DNA of 64,000 bases from assembly GCA_014529385.2 (NCBI GenBank), contig CM043961.1:16410478-16474477 (forward strand), written 5' to 3'. The number at the start of each line of letters is the position of its first letter. Positions within the stretch are counted from its first letter, which is position 1. A program made the position numbers and the translations under genes. The notes below the pieces were generated by a model, which saw only the letters and a list, made by a program, of their open reading frames with translations, ran no database searches and was not told the DNA's origin. The stretch comes from Adiantum capillus-veneris. Lineage: Eukaryota > Streptophyta > Polypodiopsida > Polypodiales > Pteridaceae. Below are positions 33,506-45,092 of the stretch, piece by piece.

Positions 33506-35444
33506 AACAGAGTGAGTATTATTGTTATAAGAAAACTATTAAATATGCAGGTAATCATCCCATTTCTTTGATTGATAAGAAAATAAGCCTTAAGTAAATC
33601 AATGATGGTATGATTAATTGATTTTGTTTGACTATTAGAGTTAGGATGAAATGCAGAAGTAAAAAAGCTGGCTCTCACCTAGCGAGCTCCTACATTTGAA
33701 GCCTTCTTCTCTCTACAAACACAAAGTTGCTATAGTCCTAAAAGCATTATAAAATTTTGATTTTTGATCAAATATTATCACTTTCAGAAAAGCATGATGC
33801 AAGAAAATAGCTTTAAGAAAGAGAAGTGCATTCCAATGTTCTATGAGAGTTTTCTTGCATAGTATGAAGTATGCATGTTTAGATAAAAGAATGAAAGTCC
33901 AAATCATATCATGCTTGTGAACACTGAGTGGAAATAGTTACTAAGTCCATGGAAATATGCATTCTCATGTGCTATGATATTTTTCTTGCATGGTATGAAG
34001 TATGCTTGTTTAGATAAATGATTAATTAAAGTCCAAATCATATCATGCTTTTGACAGCGAAGAGTAGTGGAAAGTTAACTACTAAATCCATGGAAATATG
34101 CTCCCAAGCTTTTTCAGGAATGGGAAGAGGATATAAAAGACTCAATTTTTTACATGTTTTTGATTTAATCTTTTGGAAAATTAAACAAGATGAAGCATAC
34201 TACTTAGCATCACTTTTCATAATTGGCCAATAAAAATCACAACAAAAATTTTGAAATGTAGCAACAAATTCTTTATGTCAAGTATAATGTGGTTGGTGCA
34301 ACTCTGTAATGAGTAAATGATGGAAAGGTAGCGTGACTCACAATTTATGCTTGAAGTAAAAAAGGTTTTCTTAAATTGTGTACTCCAAAAATGTGAGAAA
34401 AATTTTCAAGCATATGCAACCATGCGGTCTTAAAATAAATCATTCATGTGTAAGTATTGAGCATAGATTCAAATGAGGTACCCAAAGTAATTTGACAGAT
34501 TATTTAAACATGGATCTTTGACTAAGCCATTTTCCTCACCAGGTTTGAATTGAATACTTGCCTAAAAACTTTGAATAAAGGTAGACCACTTAATATGTTT
34601 ATCATCTATTAAGGGTGGAGACAATAAATATTCGATGCTTTGTTGATCAATTTTGATTATCAAGTCACCACCTATTAAATAATGCTTCCAAATTTTTATA
34701 CATGCACTATAACAATTAACTCTTTGTCATATGTACTGATTTTTATTTCAAAAGGTTTAAATTTACAGCTTTCAAATACCAGTGGATGGTTATCTTGCAT
34801 AAGAATTGCACCAATATCTTTCCAATAGCATCAGTAACGACAACAAAGAATGGTATAGCAAAATCCAACAATTTTAAAATAGGTGCATTAGTTGAAGCAT
34901 TCTTTAGTGCATTGAATGAAATTTCTTGCAAATCAGTTCATGCATAAGGAGTGTTTTTCTTCAAAATGATAGTAGAATAATGAGACTTATAAGCAAAAGT
35001 ATTCACAAACTTCTTGTAATAATGCAAAGACCAATGAAAGAATGTAATTCATGCAGATTTTAGGTCTAGGCAATGATTAAATAGCTTCAATTTTCTTTGG
35101 TCAATGTGAAATCCCTCCCTCGAAACAATATGTCCTAAATATTGAATTTCTGATTGAAATAATGAACTTTTTGGGGATTCAAATTTGTGTAAGCAAGTCA
35201 AATACATGTGTTAGGTGTTCTTTATGCTCTTGTTCAAAACTTACTAAACACCAAAATATCATAAAAAGACAATGAAAAAATCTTGATGATCAATAAAAAA
35301 TCATGTTATAATCCGTGCAAAGGTGGTTTGTGCATTGGTAAGACCAAAATGGCATAACAAGAAACTCATAGTGCCTAGTATATGTAGTAATCCTAAAACT
35401 CCACAACACCTCTTTTGGAGTTAGGTACTTAATTTCTTTATTAA

Positions 35445-35790
35445 ACTAAGTTGGAGCCAAAAATTAGAGGCCCATATTCACAATTGATTTCATGGGTGGT
35501 TCCTATCACTTATTGCATGAACCTTCATAGGGTAGGTGCTCACTAGCTTTGTACAGTTGAGCCATATAGGCTTATTGAAAAATAACTGCAAACACTTATG
35601 CTAAAATAAATGGCCAAGAGGATTATTATTGGTTTTATTGTTGAATCCTTCCTAGTTTCCAAAGTTACAATCTACACAACATCAACTCACTTATTAGTGA
35701 AAAATGAAGACAATATAGTAATTAACTATTTCACGCTTAGCTATTCCAATTGTAATGCTAACCATATACAATATGTCCAATATCGTAACA
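35445..35790 (-). repeat. 5' LTR of the minus-strand gypsy
   Basis: This is the second direct copy of the ~340-bp sequence, diverged by eye at something like one base in six, which makes it an old insertion. Reverse transcriptase remnants begin almost at once to the left, so the leader, gag and protease were deleted. Confidence 0.7.
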
Positions 35791-35799
35791 TTGTGCGGT

Positions 35800-36140
35800 T
35801 TGTATCACTTATTGCATGAACCTTCAAGGGATAGGTTCTCACTAGCTTTGTACACAACTGAGCCGTGTAAGCTTATTGAAAAAATATCTACAAACACTCA
35901 TGCTAAAATATACGATGGGATGGAATTATTGGTCCTATTATTGATTCCTTCTCCTCAATTCCATATTTTCAATCTACATAGTATCAACTCACTATTAGTG
36001 AAAAATAAAGAAATCACAAAACCATTAAACATCCATCTAGTCCGATTGTAATGCTAAACATATACAACAGAAGGGGGTATTGGGCACCCTTTGTTGTATG
36101 TAGCTAGCATTACAATAGAAGGGTACACAATATTGTAACA
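35800..36140 (-). repeat. third, partial LTR copy in tandem
   Basis: It begins at GTATCACTTATTGCATGAACC and repeats the LTR through to TATTGTAACA, lacking the first ~55 bases. It contains an extra short inverted repeat (36048-36114). Three LTR-type copies, two of them adjacent, suggest unequal recombination or insertion of a solo LTR. Confidence 0.7.
36048..36114. repeat. short hairpin inside the third LTR copy
   Basis: GTAATGCTAAACATATACAA pairs with TTGTATGTAGCTAGCATTAC across about 25 bases that hold GGGGGTATTGGGCACCC. Confidence 0.75.
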
Positions 36141-36146
36141 AAAAGT

Positions 36147-38880
36147 ATCAGATGGCAATGAAACTTTGGAGAGGAAAAAAATGCACCAAATTTCCTTCTT
36201 CTTTTTTTGAAAAAATCACAAAAGTGATTGTATTATATTATCAAAACTGAACAATTACTAATTTCAGCCATGTTCCTGACGAGCCATGACAGCTCCAAAG
36301 GGTCAAGGTTACATCGGCTGAGAGGGGAGACACCCCGTGATAGGGGAATGAGCCCAAAACTTTACCCATGCAAGCCAGTCAATGAAGCGTCCAGGGCCCT
36401 TTTCCAGCAGATTTCATCTCTTTCCCCATGGCGATGAGTGCTACGCATCTTTCTTGGATAATCTCTATGAACTTAGTTGTTTCCATGGTATTCTCAAAGA
36501 CCCGATAGTTCCTTGCCTTCCAAATGTGTTTGGAGTAACAAAGCCTCACGATTTGTGTAACAATAAGCGCTTAGCTTGTGAACACCTTCCCTCCCAAGAA
36601 GAGATCGTTCTTAAAGAATCCTATTTTCTAGGTCTTCTGGATCCATTTGTAAATCTTCCCTACTAGCCCACAAATTGACTACCTCATAATTTTTTGTTGC
36701 TATCAAATTGTTGATCTCAATCTGCACAATTGCCATATTTCTACTATACTCCTACTTTGATGGCTTATGGCATAAATATGGTCATTGTGCAATACAAGAA
36801 CAAGAAGATAGTGTCAGATGGCAATGAAACTTTACAAATGTAGATGATGCAACAAATCCCCATCCCTTGAAAGTTTTATTTTCATTAAATTTTGTCTCTT
36901 TTGAGCCATCACACCATCAATTTTTCCATAGGGCCTATGGAAAAATATGGTGATGGTGTAGTACTAGATCAATGAGACAATGTTAAAAGGCATTGAAACT
37001 TTGCTAGGGTGATTAATGGACCAAGCCCCCCAGCCTTGCAAATTTTTATTGCCATCAATTTGTGGCTTATCTATCATGAGTTGCATAATTTCCATAGGAG
37101 GCCTATGCAAGAAAGATGGCCATTGTGCAACAGGACCACCAACGAGGTGGTCCAAAATAAAAAATGAAACTTTTCATGGGTGGGTAATGCACCCAATCCC
37201 CTAACCGTTGAAAGTCTCACTACCATCAAATTCCGTCAAAATGCACCATTGCCAAAAAAAATCCATAGGGCTCCTTTGGGGGGACTATGGAAAAATATGG
37301 TGATTGTGCACTACGTGCTCAACAAGATGGTCTTATATATCTATGAAACTTTGGAGAGCTCAAAAATGTAGAAAATATCTTGCCCCTAAAAAGTTTCATT
37401 GCCATCAATTCTTGTTTCGTGAATCAAGCTGCAAAATTGCTATATTTTTGCCATAGGAGACCTATGACAGAATTATGTCCATTGTGTAGCATGGGACTAA
37501 TCACACGATGCCAGAAGGCAATGATACTATGTAGAGATAGGTAGTGTAGCAAACCCCCTACTCGTATAAGACTTTATTCCCACTAGAATCCATCTTGTTA
37601 ATCTCGATCCTGCACAATCATCATATTTTGGCCAAACGGCTTCTCCTTTGGGGGCATTCGAAAAAAATATTGCGATTATGTAGGATGGACCATTAGAGGA
37701 TGTGAGATGGTTTTGAAACTTTGCAAAGGTAGATAATGCACCAAATCCCACACCATAAAAAAAATTTCATCCGTTGGATTTTATCTCATCAGCTCCAAGT
37801 TGCACAATTGCCATATTTTTGGCATAGGGGTCCTATGGTCAAAATATGGCAATTGTGCAGCACAAGACCAATGAGAAGCTGCCAAATGGCATGAAACTTT
37901 GCAAGGATATGTATTGCACCAAACCCCTCGCCCGTGCAAGTTTTCATCGACATTTGATGCCCTTTCATTATTCACATGCTGGACAATCCCCATATTTTCT
38001 CCATTAGGAGGAAAAATATGGCAATTTTGCAGCATGTGATTGATCACATGGTGCTTCCTATGTGAAAAATATGCAAATTGTGCAACATGTGACCAATGAG
38101 ATAGTGTTAAAATGGAAATGAAACTTTAAAATAGTGACTAACGCACATAACCCCCCACCCTTCAAAAGTTTCATTGTAATCAAATTTTGATTGGCAATTT
38201 TGATAAGCACAATTGCCATATTTTTTCCACAAGTCTTCTTTGGTGGCTTGCAATAGGAGTATGACCTTTGTGCAGTATGAGATCCTCAAGACAAAATTAG
38301 ATGGAAACAAAACTTTGTAGGGGTAAGTAATGGACAAAGCACCATGTCCTTGCAAAGTTTCATTGCCATCAAACACTATTTTGTTGATCTTGTGGGGCAC
38401 CTTGACCATAATTTTTCCATAGGGCTCCTTTGGCCTAATGGGTACAAGACCAATGAGATAGAATTTGATGGAAATGAAACTTTGGAGGGGCAAGTGATGC
38501 ACCAAACACCCCACCCCTCCAAAGCCTCCTTGCCATAAAATTCCATTTCATGAGTCTAGAGCTACACAATTGCCATATTCTAGTCATAGGATCCCTATGG
38601 GAAAAATATGACCATTGTGAAGAGCAAGACCAATGAGACTATGTTACATAGTAGTGAAACTTTGCATGAGTGGGTAATACAACACATCCTCCACCCCTGC
38701 AAAGTTTGATTCCATTGGATTCAATCTCATTGACGATCCCATCTTGCAAAATTGTCGTACTTTTGTGCTACACAATTTCCATATTTTTTCCATAGGGCTC
38801 CTTTGGGGGCCTATGAAAAAAATACGGAGAAGTTTCATTGCCATTGGATGCGATCTCATTGGTCACATTTTTCATTGTTG
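36147..38880. repeat. ~180-bp satellite-like array of alternating inverted half-units, about 12 copies
   Basis: Each unit has two dyads. One is CACAATTGCCATATTTTT..CCATAGG / CCTATGG..AAAAATATGGCAATTGTG, seen at about 36727, 36908, 37083, 37244, 37431, 37612, 37802, 37981, 38205, 38396, 38564 and 38771. The other is GATGGCAATGAAACTTTG.. / ..CAAAGTTTCATTGCCATC, with AATGAAACT starts at about 36167, 36824, 36993, 37163, 37343, 37518, 37710, 37885, 38116, 38308, 38478 and 38654. Dyad centres alternate every ~90 bp and the period is ~170-225 bp. The first unit is split by a LINE piece. No coding sequence. Confidence 0.88.
36190..36690 (-). mobile_element. LINE 3' end fragment inserted in the array
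   Basis: The minus strand reads HIWKARNYRVFENTMETTKF at about 36520-36460, like the C-terminal zinc-binding/RT tail seen in plant LINEs. A short 3' region follows, ending TACAATCACTTTTGTGATTT and an A-rich tail (plus-strand T run near 36200). It is 5'-truncated, as LINE copies usually are. The flanks match one array unit on either side. Confidence 0.6.
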
Positions 38881-39507
38881 TTAGATACATAAATTAGTCT
38901 TTGCTATGATTATACAAATTGTTGGAACCATTGTAGGGAGGCATTGTAGCACGACCTAATCGCAACCCACACAAAATTATCAAATCCGTGGATCGGCAAC
39001 CCGGCTAGGGCATGGAAGCACGAGAATCAGATGATAGGAATAGAGGATTCAAGAGATCAACTCTCTAATGTAAGTAGAGATTAGCCATTGCAAGACTAAC
39101 TCTAATCATTCTCTAATCACTAGTCTAACAACTCCTACACGCATCAAGTCCACCGAAGTTCGACTTGCCATAGACTAGAAACCCCAAGCACACTAATGAT
39201 AAGCACACACTAATTACCACATGTCAATTGCGGCACACACGAGGTGAATGGTGCTAGAGCTTCATAAAACCTATTTACACACACAAGCAAAGAATAGGGC
39301 ACACACGCAAATTACAAGATTAAGACCCAAATTTGTGATGCTAAATATCGCAAATCAATTGCTCGTAGAGAGATAAGAGTGGTTACTAGCAAGAAGTACA
39401 TACATCTCTCAAATCTAGAATATCAGAGTGTAATACTACCTCATGACATAATGAAATGTAGAGAAGATAAGACTAATGAGAAAATAGGAATTCGATTAAT
39501 CAAGAAG

Positions 39508-39573
39508 AGATTACTGAAGGAGTACGAGCGGAAGGAGAAGAGATTACTGAAGGAGTACGAGCGGAAGTGCGAC
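39508..39573. repeat. 33-bp tandem duplication at the copia insertion edge
   Basis: GAGATTACTGAAGGAGTACG... occurs twice in a row with the same 33-bp spacing. The unit contains the target site ATTAC and the first ~22 bases of the LTR. Confidence 0.85.
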
Positions 39574-39739
39574 GCGAGAGAGAGTGCGAGAAGAAGAGCA
39601 CGACGATATGGTGAACTCGCTCTACTGTAATGTGTAGAGCATAGTGAGTTCTTATTAGGTTTTTACAAAAGAATATGTGTACATACCTGGCGGCCCGCCC
39701 ACTTACCTGGGCGACCACATTGGGCTTTATACCCCAACA
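39548..39739 (-). repeat. copia 3' LTR
   Basis: 192 bp. On the minus strand it starts TGTTGGGGTATAAAGCCC and ends CTCGTACTCCTTCA. TATAAAG near its start may be part of the promoter. It is preceded on the minus strand by the polypurine tract AAGTGGGAGG (plus 39741-39750). Confidence 0.93.
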
Positions 39740-39828
39740 ACCTCCCACTTAAAGTCCAATGTGGTACTTTAAGTGTGAGAGAAGCTACTATACAAGCTAA
39801 TATACAAGAGATGTAGAGAGGTGATGTA

Positions 39829-41310
39829 TTACCCTACACCTAAGTGCTTGTGAAAATGCGCAAAGCTCTCTGAGGGAAGTCCTTTTATAAGTAGATCAGC
39901 AAGATTTTCTGTGGTGTGAACTTTGACAAGCTGAAGTTGCTTATCCTCGAGCATTTCCCTGATGAAATGATAGTTCACATCCACATGCTTTGTCTTTGAG
40001 TGATAAACTGGATTGCGAGCCAATTGTATAGCACTTTGACTATCACAATATAACACAGGCATCTCTTCTTTGATTCCCAAATCTGTTACTAGTCGATTAA
40101 GCCAAATTGATTCTTTGCATGCCTCTGATGCTGCAACATATTCAGCCTCTGTAGTAGACTGAGTAACACAATCTTGTAATCTAGAACGCCATGATACTGC
40201 TCCACCAGCCAATGTAAAGACATACCCTGACGTAGACCTTCGGTTGTCTAAGTCACCTGCATAATCTGAATCTGTAAAACCCTTTACACTTAGCTCCTGA
40301 CTCCCATAGCATATACGCATACTCTTTGTAGCTTTCAGGTATCTCAATATTCCTTTCACTGCCTCCCAATGTTTCTTGCTTGGGTTTGACATGTATCGAC
40401 TTACTACTCCCACTGCAAATGCAATGTCTGGGCGAGTAGCAATCATTGCAAACATCAAACTACCCACTGCAGACGCATATGGAATCTTATCCATTTCAGC
40501 CTGTTCTTCCTCAGACACAAGACAATCTTGTTTGCTAAGTTTCACATATGGTGGCAATGGAACACTCAGTGCCTTTCCCTTCTCCATATTGAAACGTTGC
40601 AAAACCTTGTCAATATACTCTGTTTGAGATAACCAAATCAACTTCTTTGATCTGTCTCTCTCAATGCGCATACCAAGTATATGACTTGCCTCACCCATGT
40701 CTTTCATGTCAAACGATTTTGCCATCTTTGACTTCAAAGCTGAAATTTCTTCCAAGTGCTTGCCAGCAATCAACATGTCATCCACATACAAAATAAGGAT
40801 CAGCCAACTACCATCCTTAGCCTTCTTTGTATATAGACAGTGATCGAACTCACTACGTTTGTATCCTTGAGAAATCATAAACTTGTTGAATTTATGGTAC
40901 CATGCCCTCGGTGATTGTTTTAAGCCATAAAGACTCTTTAACAACTGGCATACCCAATCTTCCTTGCCTTTCTCAACAAACCCTTCTGGCTGCTGCATGT
41001 AAATTTCCACATCTAAATCACCATGCAAGAACGTTGTCTTGACATCCATTTGGTGCAACACCAAATCTAATATGGCAACCAATGCAAGAAAGCATCTCAA
41101 TGTAGTCATCTTGACCACCGGAGAGAAGACTTCATCAAAGTCAATGCCTTGTTCTTGCTTAAAGCCCTTGGCAACAAGCCGTGCTTTGTACTTTGGCTGA
41201 CTATCATGAGCGGTGATCTTATACCTGTAAACCCATTTACAGGGTAGATCCTTTTTGCCCCGTGGTAATTTAACTAGCTTCCATGTCTGGTTTTTATGCA
41301 GAGCTGTCAT
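39829..41310 (-). other. copia reverse transcriptase and RNase H region
   Basis: One long frame shows LPCKWVYRYKITAHD, YKARLVAKGFKQEQGIDFDE, FSPVVKMTTLRCFLALVA, QMDVKTTFLHGDLDVEIYM, SLYGLKQSPRAWYHKF and the catalytic LILYVDDMLIAG. RNase H follows with GFTDSDYAGDLDNRRSTSGY, STTEAEYVAASEACKE, LYCDSQSAIQLARNPVYHS and KTKHVDVNYHFIREML. All usual RVT_2 landmarks are present. Confidence 0.95.
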
Positions 41311-41316
41311 CTCTGA

Positions 41317-42531
41317 CTACATGGCCAATTGCCAATTCCCGGAGTCCTTCATTTGCACTGCTTCCTTGTAACATGAAGGCTCATTGCAATCAGTCAACAT
41401 GAAATAATTCATAGATGGAACAAACCTATCAAGAGGTCGCGTGACACGTCCAGATCTATGCACAATAGGTGGCTCAGGCTCAGCCACAACCTGTGGTTCC
41501 ACTCTATCATGTCCTTGCTCCTCTTGAGCCCTGACATTTTGTCTTGCACGTGCAGGTCCATCTTCTTGGAAGACAACTCTTCTAATCTCCTCAACCCTCT
41601 CTGGTTTAGAATGATATTTGGATTCATTAAAGTGAACATCATTGCTGCGGACAACCTTTCTGGATTCGGGATCCCAAAGTCTGTACCCCATCTCACCAGA
41701 ATTACCATAGCCTAGAAAGATGCACTTTCTACTCTTTGGCTCAAGTTTGTTCCTAAATTCCTTTGCAACGTGAGTATATGCCTCACAGCCAAAGACTCTG
41801 AGATGCTTGTATGAGGGCACCTTGCCTGACCATACCATCTCTTGCACTGAATCCTTCTGCAAAACCTTGCTAGGAGATCTATTTACAAGATGAACAGTTG
41901 TTGATACACCTTCAGCCCAAAACCCATTTGGCAGCTGTGCATTAAACAACATACTTCTGACCTTCTCTTGTATGGTCCTATTTATCCTCTCAGCAACACC
42001 ATTTTGAGGAGGATTGTAAGGAGCAGTAAGTTCACGTTTTATACCTTTTGACTCACAAAAGTCCTGAAAGGCCTTTGAAACATACTCTCCACCATTGCCA
42101 GTGCGTAAGCATTTAAGCTTCTTGCCACTCTGATTCTCCACAAGTGTCACAAAAGTTTTGAAAACACTAAACGCTTCATCCTTGTGCTTGAGAAAGTAAA
42201 CCCGTACTTTCCTCGAGTAATCATCTATAAATGTCATAAAGTAAGAAGCTCCCCCTAGAGATAGGTTAGGCATAGGTCCACACAAATCACTATGAACAAG
42301 TGCCAACTGTGGATCTCTTCTACTGCTTCTATGCTTATGTGGCTGCTGTGTTTTCTTACCATACAGACAATGTTCACAGAATTCAAAATCATTAAATGAA
42401 AAGCCAGGCAAATAACCAGAACGAGACAAGATTTCCATTCCCTTCTTGGATATATGTCCTAACCGGCTATGCCACAAAGAAACGTTCGGCTGCTCAGTTA
42501 CATTGATTACATTTTTAGAGATTTGATACAT
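41317..42531 (-). other. copia integrase region
   Basis: The pre-integrase domain has LWHSRLGHISKKGMEILSRS and CEHCLYGKKTQ. The core shows HSDLCGPMPNLSLGGA, YFMTFIDDYSRKVRVYFL, LRTGNGGEYVSKAFQDFCES and TAPYNPPQNGVAERINRTI, followed by RVFGCEAYTHV and KCIFLGYG. The third acidic residue lies in AERINRTIQE. It joins element DNA to the host chromosome. Confidence 0.92.
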
Positions 42532-43800
42532 AAATCATGTAAAGTCCTCCAGACTTTACTCCATGTGCTACTATCATAGAACCCTTGGATATCTTCCACA
42601 TGTTCTGTCCAAAAGTAGTGACGTAGCCAGCATCATCAAGTAATCCTGTGCTGATCAAGCTCTTTGTAATTGCGGGAACATGTCTCACATTCTTCAGCGT
42701 GAAAGAAGAGCCATTCTGAAACTTCAATTGTACATCTCCAACACCTAAGATCTCACATGTCTGCCCATTGCCTAGCCGAACATGATCTTTAGTGGTCACA
42801 TAAGAGGTAAACCACTCCTTGTTTGGAGACACATGAAGTGATGCCCCTGAGTCTATAATCCAGTCACTCAGTGCATTTCCATCAGATGCTGTAAGAAGAG
42901 TTGAGTCCATTGTATTCTTCAAGAAGTAGATGTCTCCTGACACTAGACTGTCATCCTCTGCAACAGTGTTTGTCACATTTATTTCTTGAATCTTCACTGA
43001 GGACTTGTTCTTCTCACCATGGTCTTCAGCTTTCTCTTTGCCTTTTTCTGCTTTCCATTCTCTGCAGTCTCTTTTCATGTGACCCTTCTTGCCACAATGG
43101 TAGCATTCTATGTCACTCTTGCCTTTAGCACTGCGGGACTTGCTACGAGACTGATTCCTCTTTCCACCTTTGTACTTTTCTTTGTTCCTTCCCCTGACAA
43201 CTAAGGCTGTTCCTTTGCCTTTGTCCATTGTCTTTCTATTGGTTTCTTCAGTAAGCAGACTTCCTTCTACACCTGCTATGTTCAAACCATCTGGAGGTAC
43301 AGAATTACTGTGCGAAAAGTGTCCCAAATTTCTGGCAATGTGATCAATAGGAACATAGCACTAACAGGTTCATCAAACTTGACACCTTGAGCTGACAACT
43401 GACTATAGATTGTGTTGAATTCATTCAGATGATTGGACATAGGTGTCCCTTCTTTCATCTTCAAGTCAACAAGCTTCTTAAGCCAGTATACCTGTGAAGC
43501 TGCACTCTGCTTCTCATAAAGATCACTCAGCTTTAACCATGCTTGATAAGCCGACATCTCGTCTGCTACATTGAAGTAAACGCTTTCTACCAAAGTCAGC
43601 ATAATGGTAGAAAGTGCCAATTCATCCATTTCGCTCCATTCATCTTCGTCCATATCTTCTGGTTTTATCCCCTTGAGCTTTATAGGTTTTATCTGCTTCT
43701 TTTGTACCAACACGTGCCAAATCTACTTCTTCCACAATGGGAAATTGGTTCCATCTAGCTTCTAGATATTGTAAAGAGCAGTGTCCTGTGATCCAGCCAT
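42515..43800 (-). other. copia gag and protease region
   Basis: The UBN2-type gag shows LALSTIMLTLVESVYFNVAD, AYQAWLKLSDLYEKQSAASQ, LVDLKMKEGTPMSNHLNEFN and LPEIWDTFRTV. A CCHC knuckle (CYHCGKKGHMKRDC) lies at about 43105-43065. The protease has DWIIDSGASLHVSPNKEWF with the D-S-G-A active-site motif at about 42860. These make the particle shell and the polyprotein-cleaving enzyme. Confidence 0.9.
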
Positions 43801-44885
43801 AGCTACGCTTCACAGGAGTTTACTTTCCTGGGAAAAATTCGACAGAGTTTCCCGTGTAAACTGACCTTTGAACCAATATCAACCTGTCAAATGAACCAAG
43901 AAAGCTTCAGATTCTGCATAAATTTCGACAGAGTCTCCTTTGTAAAATGGCTCTGGTGTACTAAAAAAACAGACCAAAAAACAGCTCAAAAAACATTGTC
44001 TCTCTGACACTGTAAGCTGCGGGTAAACCTATCCTGCACCTGTACTGTCTCTCACTGTCCTGTCACTGTCCTATAAGCATAGACTGTGACAATGGCTCAA
44101 CGGCAGTAAACCAAAGATGCAATCCCAACTGTCTAACTCACAGTCAATACATCCTAGCTGCCTATCTAAGGGTGCTCGAGGGATCGCTCCAAGACCTGTA
44201 TCACCGAAAGGATCTCAACATTCGAGAATCCCCCAGCTCAATAAAACCTCACTCGACCCTCAACAAAGGCTGCAGTAAATCTGACAGTACATAGACTTCC
44301 CACAAAGTCATACATCCACAAATTTCGCACTATATGCTGTAACCGCTGCGGCGGTTGTTTGCTGCGTGACTCACAGCCAGCAAACACTCAACATACATAC
44401 ATCATCTCTGACAATACATCCCATGTGGAAGTACCTGCAATGTCAGGATGAAATCTAGAATATCAAGCAGCAAACACAAGCTACCTGATGAACCAGTGGA
44501 TGTCGCCTACAGTCTGTGTGTAGATGCACCCGTGTCGTATGTGACACGCCTCCAAGAACTCTGAGCCGTACTTCGATGTGTAGACAGCCACAAATCAACA
44601 CTCTTGGAGTGTCGATATCCTCAACACCTGCAGTCGTAGGCCGAAAACCCCAAATTTGCAGAGTCGGATCTGCACCCGCTGAGACCACGTAGTCGAAAAT
44701 GGCCTGCGCAGAACTTTGTCGAAGCCGAACAGTGACCGAGATGACCTCAGAATGAAATTGTGAGCACACCGAGTCGTCCAGGCTCGCCCACGAGGATTAG
44801 GGGCCGTGTCTTCGCCTGTCGAATTTCACTCCAATCTGAGCTGGTGACTCTAGCCTCCTGCAGTGCTGCCCCGAGCCTCGATCTG
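43730..44885 (-). other. copia leader region
   Basis: About 1.1 kb between the primer site and the gag start (MAGSQDTALYNI at about 43800-43765), without a credible reading frame. The leader is long for a copia element. Confidence 0.6.
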
Positions 44886-44899
44886 AGCTCTGATACCAG
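44886..44899 (-). other. copia primer-binding site
   Basis: The minus strand reads CTGGTATCAGAGCTC next to the LTR end. It is complementary to the 3' end of initiator tRNA-Met, the usual primer of plant copia elements. Confidence 0.9.
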
Positions 44900-44900
44900 T

Positions 44901-45092
44901 TGAAGGAGTACGAGCGGAAGTGCAACGCGAGAGAGAGTGCGAGAAGAAGAGCACGACGATATGGTGAACTCGCTCTACTGTAATGTGTAGAGCATAGTGA
45001 GTTCTTATTAGGTTTTTACAAAAGAATATGTGTACATACCTGGCGGTCCTCCCACTTACCTGTGCGACCACATTGGGCTTTATACCCCAACA
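44901..45092 (-). repeat. copia 5' LTR
   Basis: 192 bp, about four differences from the 3' LTR by eye, which points to a recent insertion. The primer-binding site lies just inside it. Confidence 0.93.

Larger units (their letters stand above)
32516..35790 (-). mobile_element. minus-strand Ty3/gypsy element with both LTRs, internally deleted and broken
   Basis: Two ~340-bp direct copies (32516-32853 and 35445-35790) flank pol remnants on the minus strand: reverse transcriptase (about 35440-35050), RNase H (about 34931-34743; KNASTNAPILKLLDFAIPFF), integrase (about 33907-33100) and a chromodomain-like tail (about 33070-32900). A polypurine tract (GTAGAAGGGA on the minus strand) precedes the left copy, so that copy is the 3' LTR. 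Gag and protease are missing, and the coding part is broken many times. Its left LTR abuts the CACTA end, so the two boundaries overlap by two bases and only one may be exact. Confidence 0.75.
39548..45092 (-). mobile_element. Ty1/copia element, nearly whole, young, nested
   Basis: 5.5 kb with 192-bp LTRs (39548-39739 and 44901-45092) that differ at about four positions, and a perfect 5-bp target duplication ATTAC (39543-39547 and 45093-45097). On the minus strand: primer site TGGTATCAGAGCTC, leader, gag with CCHC knuckle, protease, integrase, reverse transcriptase, RNase H, polypurine tract AAGTGGGAGG. This is the complete copia order. About four or five breaks in the coding region, so it looks inactive but recent. 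The family resembles Tork/Tnt1-type copia by general motif style; that assignment is tentative. Confidence 0.93.

Noticed and set aside
36147-38880. CRISPR-like array
   Set aside because: The repeats are long, diverged and palindromic with no conserved short repeat and unique spacer scheme, and the DNA is plant nuclear.
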